Below, in pieces: positions 5,293 through 9,685 of a stretch of DNA of 9,685 nucleotides (its first letter is position 1; every line of letters starts with the position of its first letter). The translations under genes and the position numbers were made by a program. Under the pieces are notes generated by a model. The model was not told the origin of the DNA. It was given only the letters and a program-made list of their open reading frames with translations, and did no database searches. Source of the stretch: an uncultured Collinsella sp. (GTDB lineage: Bacteria > Actinomycetota > Coriobacteriia > Coriobacteriales > Coriobacteriaceae); assembly GCA_902489665.1 (NCBI GenBank), contig CABUAT010000045.1, positions 1-9,685 on the forward strand, read 5' to 3'.

Positions 5293-6567
5293 TTACTCGG
5301 CAAGAGCGGCCTCGATGCGGCTCGTGACGCCCTTGAGGTTAAGACCGACGACGTACTGCTTGATCGGGCGCTTGATGTGCTCGATCACAAAGCGCTTGCC
5401 GTCGATGTCTTGGGCAGCGAGGTTGCGATAGAGCTTCTCGACCTGCTCCTTGACCTCGGGATCGTTGAACGCATAGTGGCCGGAGACATCCAGGATCTTC
5501 AGGCTGAGCTCATCGTCGGCAAGGATGTCATCGACCTGCAGGTTGACGTCGTCGCCAGTCATCCACTTGCGCCAGCGCTCGGTCTTGATAGCCTTGACCA
5601 GCAGCGTGTGATACAGGTCGGAGGGGTCATCGCACAGACCGTTGTCGACCAGGATCTGCTCGGTGGCGCAGAGCTTGAGGTAGGCGCGGGTCTCCTCGGT
5701 GCCATACTGCGGAGCGACGTTGGAGGCGGTCACGTGTGCCGGGATGTGCTCGAGCAGCGTCGCGTCGTCCAGATAGTCGGCGTTGTGCTCCTTCAGGCCC
5801 ACGCCATAGCGCTTGGCCATATCGGCAAGCTCGCGGGCGTTCTTGAAGTTGTAGTGACCGACCTGCTCCGTCCAGCGGGTAAGGGTGCCGGTCTGGCCGA
5901 CGATAAAGGTGGGCATGGGGCAGCCGCGCTTCTCGAGCTCGGGCTGCAGCTGAGAAATGAACTCCTCGTACTTATCGGTAGAGGTCAAGCCGCCATTGGT
6001 CTCCTCGGTACCGACCTCATAGGCGACCTCGGGCAGGTTATGCTCGCGACGGTACTGCTCAAGGTAGTCGATAAGATCGATCGTGCGGCGAAGCACCACG
6101 TCGAGCGGAATAACCTTGCCGATCTGATAGGGATCCTTGGTGGGGTCGACCATCAGCAGGTCAAAGCCTGCCTCCATGTCGGCGACGAAGGACTTGCGGG
6201 CGAGCTCCATGGCCTCGTCCTCGGGCAGGTGAGCGTTACGCTCCTCGTCGCGCTGCCACGGACCGCCGTGATCTCGGCACAGGTAGTACGGACCGGTGTA
6301 ACCCACCTCGTCGGCGACCTTCTTGATATCGGCGGCAAAGCGCGTCTGGTCCCAACCGTTGACGTAGCCGGCGCCCATCTCGTCCATATCGACCTGGTTG
6401 CGGCTGGCGATAAACATGGGCGGGAAATCCTCGTCCTTGGCAAGCTCGAACACGGCCTGAATCAGGTTGGGGCTCATGGGGCCAATGCCGACCATGGTTG
6501 CGTGATCGCCGCTATCCTGCAGTTTGAGCATGCCCTGAACGGCCTGGCGGATGGTGAGGTTGGACAT
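5293..6567 (-). CDS. GatZ/KbaZ-like protein (D-tagatose-1,6-bisphosphate aldolase subunit family), possible ketose-phosphate epimerase
   Basis: A 424-residue cytoplasmic protein, the same length class as E. coli GatZ (about 420). Shared family landmarks are SRNQVD (55-60, cf. SNQVNQ), the Asp-His block RDHGGP (98-103, cf. GDHLGP), YEVGTEE (183-189, cf. YVIGTEV), KEHNADY (259-265, cf. EAHSTDY) and a C-terminal HYAFNDPEVKEQVEKL (364-379). Similarity is clear in blocks but remote overall, so this is a divergent subfamily. GatZ and KbaZ were described as non-catalytic partners that stabilise the class II aldolases GatY and KbaY. No such aldolase, and no tagatose-6-P kinase, is encoded in this window. 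Some GatZ relatives are reported to epimerise ketose phosphates at C4, which would fit the transaldolase and transketolase downstream; that role is inferred. The ATG at 6567 has AGGAGA six bases upstream. Confidence is high for family, low for reaction. Confidence 0.85.
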   Translation of the reverse strand: MSNLTIRQAVQGMLKLQDSGDHATMVGIGPMSPNLIQAVFELAKDEDFPPMFIASRNQVDMDEMGAGYVNGWDQTRFAADIKKVADEVGYTGPYYLCRDHGGPWQRDEERNAHLPEDEAMELARKSFVADMEAGFDLLMVDPTKDPYQIGKVIPLDVVLRRTIDLIDYLEQYRREHNLPEVAYEVGTEETNGGLTSTDKYEEFISQLQPELEKRGCPMPTFIVGQTGTLTRWTEQVGHYNFKNARELADMAKRYGVGLKEHNADYLDDATLLEHIPAHVTASNVAPQYGTEETRAYLKLCATEQILVDNGLCDDPSDLYHTLLVKAIKTERWRKWMTGDDVNLQVDDILADDELSLKILDVSGHYAFNDPEVKEQVEKLYRNLAAQDIDGKRFVIEHIKRPIKQYVVGLNLKGVTSRIEAALAE

Positions 6568-6609
6568 TTTGTTCTCCTTCTCCAGAGGATTTTTGACAAA
6601 AGTTCCCTG

Positions 6610-6627
6610 GGACCCAGATGTGGGCCC
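6610..6627 (-). promoter_or_regulatory. Short hairpin upstream of the GatZ-like start
   Basis: GGACCCA (6610-6616) and TGGGCCC (6621-6627) can pair in the leftward RNA over seven positions including one G-U, with a four-base loop. It lies between the possible pseudoknot and the ribosome binding site of the GatZ-like gene. It may be part of the same leader structure; support is by eye only. Confidence 0.3.
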
Positions 6628-6636
6628 TATCAGTAC

Positions 6637-6697
6637 GGATGGATTTTGTTGTGTAGGGGCGGTTGTGCGGAGTCAAATCCATCCCTCCGCACAACCG
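6637..6697 (-). promoter_or_regulatory. Strong hairpin with possible H-type pseudoknot between IIBC and the GatZ-like gene
   Basis: In the leftward RNA a perfect 13-bp stem forms between CTCCGCACAACCG (plus strand 6685-6697) and CGGTTGTGCGGAG (6660-6672), leaving a 12-base loop. Ten loop bases (AAATCCATCC, 6675-6684) are perfectly complementary to GGATGGATTT (6637-6646), 13 bases past the stem. Both helices together make an H-type pseudoknot geometry. The element starts 14 bases after the IIBC stop and ends 69 bases before the GatZ-like start. No U-tract follows the stem, so a simple terminator is unlikely. It does not match a riboswitch class I know. Confidence 0.55.
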
Positions 6698-6711
6698 GAG
6701 TCCTTAAAGGT

Positions 6712-8184
6712 TTACTTGGCCTGCTTGTCGAGCGTGGGCTTCATGGCAATCAGGATTGCAGCGGCGACCACGGCGCCAATCACGATGTCCAGGCAGAACA
6801 GCGCGACGTTGTTGGTGGCAAGGGCGACGATAAAGCCACCGTGCGGGACGTAGCAGTCGATACCCTGGAAGGCGGCGAGCGCCGCGCCCACGGCAGAGCC
6901 GATGCAGATGCCGGGCAGGGTGTGGCCAAGGTCCTTGACCGCGAAGGGGATAGCGCCCTCGGTAATGCCGATGCAGCCCATGAACAGTGCGGAGATACCC
7001 ATCTGGCGATCGGCGTCATCGAACTTGTTCTTGGCGATGAGCGCAGCAAGGCCGCAGGCAATCGGGGGAATGGCGACGGCGACGCGGAACATGCCGTTGG
7101 GGCCATAGATGCCGGAGGCCATGATGGCCATGGTAAAGGTCGAAGCGGTCTTGTTGATGGGGCCGCCCATATCGAAGGCGGTCATAACGCCAATGACCAG
7201 ACCCAGGACAACTGCGGAACCGCCCTGCAGGCTGCCGAGCACGCCGGTGAGCCAGTCCATCACAAAGCCAAGCGGCGTGGCCAGGATGTAGATATAGGCC
7301 ATGCCCAGGACAAGCGAGGTCAGAATCGGGATGATCAGGATGGGCATGATGGTCTGGATGGTGTTGTTGACCTTCCAGGTCTTCATCCAGCGGACAAAGT
7401 AGCCGCAGATGACCGCCATGATCATGGCGCCCAAGAAGCCGGTCGAAACGCTGTTGCCGTTAGGGGTAACGACTGCGTTGTTGACCAGGTAGCCCAGGAC
7501 AAAACCGGGGGCGAGCGCGGGCTTGCCAGCCATCGAGTAGGCGATGTATGCCGCAAGCACCGGGATCATCATGGAGATGCCGGCCATGCCGATGGTGTTA
7601 AGACTCACCATCAGCGGGTTCGTAACCTCCATGCCGTTGGCGCCGGCGGTACCGGATGCCAGCGAGAAGGCGAGGAACACGCCGCCGATAACGACGATGG
7701 GGATAAAATAGGAAACGCCGGTATTGAATGCATTGAGCAGCGTCTTACCCGGATCGGCAAAGATAGACTGCTTGGACGCCGGTGTCGGGGCCTGCGGGGC
7801 AGCGGAGACGGCCTTCTTCTCTGCCTTGGCCTCGGCCTTGGGCGCGTCAACGGTACCGCCCGTCGCCTTGATAATCTCAACAGCCTGGTCGATGATCTTG
7901 ACCGGATCGGCGATCACATCGGAAGTACCGACCTTGAGGAACTTGCCCTCGGCCATCTTCTGCTCAAAACGGTCCTCGTTCTCGACACCCACGTCGACGG
8001 ACTCCAGGACCAGGTCGGCGGAGTCCACGTCTTCCTGCGTGAGCTCATTCTCGATACCCAGGCCACCCTGAGCCTCGACCTTGCACTCGATGCCACGGGC
8101 GGCGCATTCATCCTGAATCGCCTTCTGGGCCATATACGTGTGGGCGATACCCACAGTACAGGCGGCAACGCCTACGATCTTCAT
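6712..8184 (-). CDS. PTS system fructose-family IIBC component
   Basis: A 490-residue membrane transporter that imports a sugar and phosphorylates it. The IIB domain (1-105) carries the phospho-cysteine Cys9 in AACTVGIAHTYMAQKA; most relatives read CPTG here, so Thr10-Val11 is a variation. A linker rich in Ala, Lys and Pro (111-140) follows. The IIC domain (145-485) has eight or more hydrophobic segments and the family blocks AFDMGGPINK (336-345), GITEGAIPFA (406-415) and VPHGG (446-450). No IIA domain is fused; the operon's last gene supplies one. The start is ATG 8184-8182 with GAGGGAAG just upstream. An earlier start at 8286 would add 34 unrelated residues ahead of a standard IIB N-terminus. 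It is first in the operon and divergent from the LacI-type gene. The sugar is unknown: a ketose or hexitol is plausible from the family. Confidence 0.94.
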   Translation of the reverse strand: MKIVGVAACTVGIAHTYMAQKAIQDECAARGIECKVEAQGGLGIENELTQEDVDSADLVLESVDVGVENEDRFEQKMAEGKFLKVGTSDVIADPVKIIDQAVEIIKATGGTVDAPKAEAKAEKKAVSAAPQAPTPASKQSIFADPGKTLLNAFNTGVSYFIPIVVIGGVFLAFSLASGTAGANGMEVTNPLMVSLNTIGMAGISMMIPVLAAYIAYSMAGKPALAPGFVLGYLVNNAVVTPNGNSVSTGFLGAMIMAVICGYFVRWMKTWKVNNTIQTIMPILIIPILTSLVLGMAYIYILATPLGFVMDWLTGVLGSLQGGSAVVLGLVIGVMTAFDMGGPINKTASTFTMAIMASGIYGPNGMFRVAVAIPPIACGLAALIAKNKFDDADRQMGISALFMGCIGITEGAIPFAVKDLGHTLPGICIGSAVGAALAAFQGIDCYVPHGGFIVALATNNVALFCLDIVIGAVVAAAILIAMKPTLDKQAK

Positions 8185-8284
8185 TGCTTCCCTCTTTTCA
8201 TAGAGTTGCGTGCGCAAGACACCGTTTGCGGAGGCCTCCGGAGCATCCCCTGCCGTTTGGACTTGCTGTCTTTTCGACAAGAAC

Positions 8285-8314
8285 AATATAGGTGCTCGTT
8301 TTTCTTAATGCCAG
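8285..8314 (-). promoter_or_regulatory. Candidate promoter of the PTS operon
   Basis: Read leftward, the -10 candidate TATATT (8290-8285, 5 of 6 to consensus) follows the -35 candidate CTGGCA (8314-8309, 4 of 6) with an 18-base spacer. Transcription would start near 8278, leaving a leader of about 95 bases before the IIBC ATG. The inverted repeat at 8262-8281 would overlap the start point, a usual place for a repressor site. Confidence 0.4.
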
Positions 8315-8344
8315 CTTATTTCGGTAAACGCGCAGGTCAGAGCG

Positions 8345-8377
8345 TTGGTTATGCGATTTAGTTATGCGTTTAACCAA
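8345..8377. promoter_or_regulatory. Candidate LacI-family operator cluster
   Basis: The segment 8361-8374 reads GTTATGCGTTTAAC. It has GTTA/TAAC arms and a central CG, the centre expected of LacI-family operators. A second, weaker copy sharing GTTATGCG starts at 8348, 13 bases away. The outermost arms TTGGTTA (8345-8351) and TAACCAA (8371-8377) are also perfect complements. A further related half-site, GGTAAACGC, lies at 8323-8331. The neighbouring regulator keeps the hinge leucine that contacts a central CG step, which supports the match. Assignment by eye. Confidence 0.45.
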
Positions 8378-8586
8378 AAATGAATCCTGCGATTTTGCCC
8401 TCGATTTCAAAAGTCAAGAAGTATTTGATTTTCTCGGTAGACGGCAGATGCGCATACCGGTCACAAATTTCGACCCCACCCGTATGCCGCATTTGTTGCA
8501 TACTCATATGAAAGGAAAAAGCCGCTCACCGAAGCGTATCCTTCACCAAGACTCAAAGTCATCATGTTGGAAAATGCTCATCTGTC

Positions 8587-8602
8587 GGAAGGAGTCGCTG
8601 TG
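8587..8602 (+). promoter_or_regulatory. Ribosome binding site that sets the regulator start at GTG 8600
   Basis: GGAAGGAG (8587-8594) stands five bases before GTG (8600-8602). An in-frame ATG at 8564 has no such site and would add 12 residues ahead of the usual LacI-type N-terminus, so GTG is the better start. Confidence 0.8.
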
Positions 8603-9610
8603 GCAAAACAGCGCGTTACGATCGCAGACGTCGCTCGAGAGGCGGGAACCTCGACGGCAAGCGTCTCGTATTACCTCAACGACAAACGAGAAAAGCTTAG
8701 CGAGAAGACGCAGAACAAAATCGCGCGCGTCATTAAGGAACTCGGATACGTTCCCAACGCCCAAGCGCAGACGCTCACCGGCAAGCAAACCCACGTCATT
8801 GCCATCATCATTTTGGATAACACCAACAAATGGGCGGGGCTCGTTCTCAATGGCATGGAGCAGGTCATGCTCCCCGCGGGCTACCAGACGGTCGTTTGCA
8901 CGAGCAACTTTAACCCCGAGACCGAGCTCATGTACGTCGACAAGATGCTCTCGCTGGGCGTCGATGGCTTTATCATCCAGCCCACGGCAAACTTCAAAGC
9001 CGTGCATGACCGCATTAGACGCGCCGGCAAGCCGGTCGTCTTTTTCGATGCGGCCATCTATAGCCCAGGTACCAGCTGGATCAAAACCAACCTTTACGAC
9101 GGCGTGTACAACGCCACACAGGCACTCCTCGACGCCGGCTACGAAGATTTCTTTTCCATTGCCGCCAACATGACCGAAATGCGCACCCGCATGGAGCGTT
9201 TTCAGGGGTATGCCGAGGCGCTGGCAGCGAACGGGCAGCTCTACAAAGCGATTCCCATCGATCACAACAAGCCGTCAATCAACGAGCTCACCGAATACTT
9301 TAAATTCAAGTTCAATCCCGCCAAGCGAACCCTTATCTTCGTGCAAAATCAGTGGGCACTTCCCCGTGTCTACAAGGCCCTCCAGCCAATGGCCCATCTG
9401 CTTCCGCAGCAAATCGGCCTTTTGGGACTCAACTGCGAAGACTGGACTAATCTCACCACACCGACCGTCTCCACCATCATCGAGCCCGTCGACCAAGAAG
9501 GTCGCGAAGCAGCCGAGATGCTGCTCGCCCTACTTGACGGAAGCAGCGAACCCGGCGAGCAGCGCATTCTCGAGTGCAAGCTCAACTGGCTCGACTCCAC
9601 CTCGATCTAG
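8600..9610 (+). CDS. LacI/GalR-family transcriptional regulator
   Basis: A 336-residue DNA-binding regulator, normal length for the family. The N-terminal helix-turn-helix is VTIADVAREAGTSTASVSYYLN (6-27, shown here as the family block). A hinge helix follows at PNAQAQTL (52-59), with Leu59 at the position that intercalates in the operator centre. The periplasmic-binding-like effector domain spans about 65-325 and ends in the typical TTPTVSTIIEPVDQEG segment (about 293-308). At the first residue after the conserved V-S of the recognition helix, most members have Arg; here it is Tyr24, suggesting different base contacts. It is divergent from the PTS operon, with operator-like sequences between them. 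It most likely represses the operon and perhaps itself, with release by the imported sugar or its phosphate. Effector and sign of control are inferred. Confidence 0.95.
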   Translation: MAKQRVTIADVAREAGTSTASVSYYLNDKREKLSEKTQNKIARVIKELGYVPNAQAQTLTGKQTHVIAIIILDNTNKWAGLVLNGMEQVMLPAGYQTVVCTSNFNPETELMYVDKMLSLGVDGFIIQPTANFKAVHDRIRRAGKPVVFFDAAIYSPGTSWIKTNLYDGVYNATQALLDAGYEDFFSIAANMTEMRTRMERFQGYAEALAANGQLYKAIPIDHNKPSINELTEYFKFKFNPAKRTLIFVQNQWALPRVYKALQPMAHLLPQQIGLLGLNCEDWTNLTTPTVSTIIEPVDQEGREAAEMLLALLDGSSEPGEQRILECKLNWLDSTSI

Positions 9611-9685
9611 AACGCGGGACAAATGAATCAGTAGCGTCTATCCCAAATCTTGAGTATTTGTTCGACAGAACGGCCCCTGCCGGCT

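Larger units (their letters stand above)
8185..8599. promoter_or_regulatory. Divergent control region between PTS operon and LacI-type regulator
   Basis: This 415-base gap has no supportable gene. It contains several symmetric elements: TTGCGTGCGCAA (8206-8217, imperfect, next to the IIBC ribosome site), the perfect 12-base palindrome CGGAGGCCTCCG (8229-8240), an inverted repeat at 8262-8281 (CTTG-TGTC against GACAAG), and operator-like sequences at 8323-8377. GCATAC recurs at 8452-8457 and 8498-8503 and, inverted, at 8482-8487. No plus-strand promoter for the regulator could be assigned with confidence. Confidence 0.5.

Noticed and set aside
6600..6711. Known riboswitch in the IIBC/GatZ-like junction.
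   Set aside because: The helices do not match conserved cores of classes I can recognise, so only the structure is reported.
2189..8184. Sulfoquinovose (sulfo-transketolase/sulfo-transaldolase) pathway.
   Set aside because: Split transketolase and transaldolase genes recall those pathways, but uptake here is a PTS, and no sulfonate exporter, glucosidase or sulfo-sugar isomerase is present.
5227..8361. A plus-strand open frame of 1,044 codons antisense to IIBC and the GatZ-like gene.
   Set aside because: It spans two well-supported genes and their junction on the opposite strand, is dominated by Gly, His, Asp and Val as expected of a codon-biased antisense frame, has no ribosome site and no recognisable domain.
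8364..9173. A plus-strand open frame overlapping the LacI-type gene in another frame.
   Set aside because: From 8600 on it is the +1 shadow of the regulator, with Ser/Arg/Pro-rich low-complexity sequence. The part before 8600 has no ribosome site or family resemblance.
9611..9685. Terminator of the LacI-type gene.
   Set aside because: GGACAAAT (9618-9625) and ATTTGTTC (9656-9663) could pair with one wobble, but the loop is about 30 bases and there is no T-tract. The window ends too soon to judge.

Overview
The window looks like chromosomal DNA of a GC-rich Gram-positive bacterium, most likely a gut Coriobacteriia member close to Collinsella. This rests on codon choice (strong C/G third positions), consistent AG-rich ribosome binding sites, the gene repertoire, and intergenic hairpins of the 'GGGACAAAGGG' and 'TTTTGGCAGGTTTTAT' kind that I associate with that group. 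No database search was possible, so the taxonomic call is an inference.

Layout, left to right. (1) 1-451 (-): 5' part of a HAD-type phosphatase/phosphomutase gene that runs off the left edge. (2) 620-1498 (+): larE, the sulfur transferase for the nickel-pincer cofactor of lactate racemase-type enzymes, divergent from the HAD gene. (3) 1499-2188: a 690-base region with no intact gene. It holds a hairpin after larE, two 48-base direct repeats, a 43-codon relic of a winged-helix protein, an almost perfect 66-base palindrome, an array of TCTCTCTAA words in both orientations, and a terminator. (4) 2189-8184 (-): a six-gene, leftward carbohydrate operon. In transcription order it encodes a fructose-family PTS IIBC, a GatZ/KbaZ-like protein, a small-type transaldolase, the N- and C-terminal halves of a split transketolase, and a separate PTS IIA. 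(5) 8185-8599: a long divergent control region with candidate operators. (6) 8600-9610 (+): a LacI-family regulator, probably the local regulator of the operon.

How the operon may work. A sugar or sugar alcohol enters through IIC and is phosphorylated by IIA (His64) and IIB (Cys9). The GatZ-like protein, found here without the class II aldolase it normally accompanies, may act on the resulting ketose phosphate, for example as a 4-epimerase. Transaldolase and transketolase would then pass the product into the pentose phosphate pathway. The substrate cannot be read from sequence. Strong hairpins lie in three of the five gene junctions: one is a possible H-type pseudoknot between IIBC and the GatZ-like gene, and another is terminator-like and lies before transaldolase. 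Expression within the operon may therefore be graded.

The most unusual pieces are the GatZ-like gene in a PTS/transaldolase/transketolase operon with no aldolase partner, the possible pseudoknot at 6637-6697, and the palindrome and TCTCTCTAA array at 1815-1985 beside a winged-helix gene relic.
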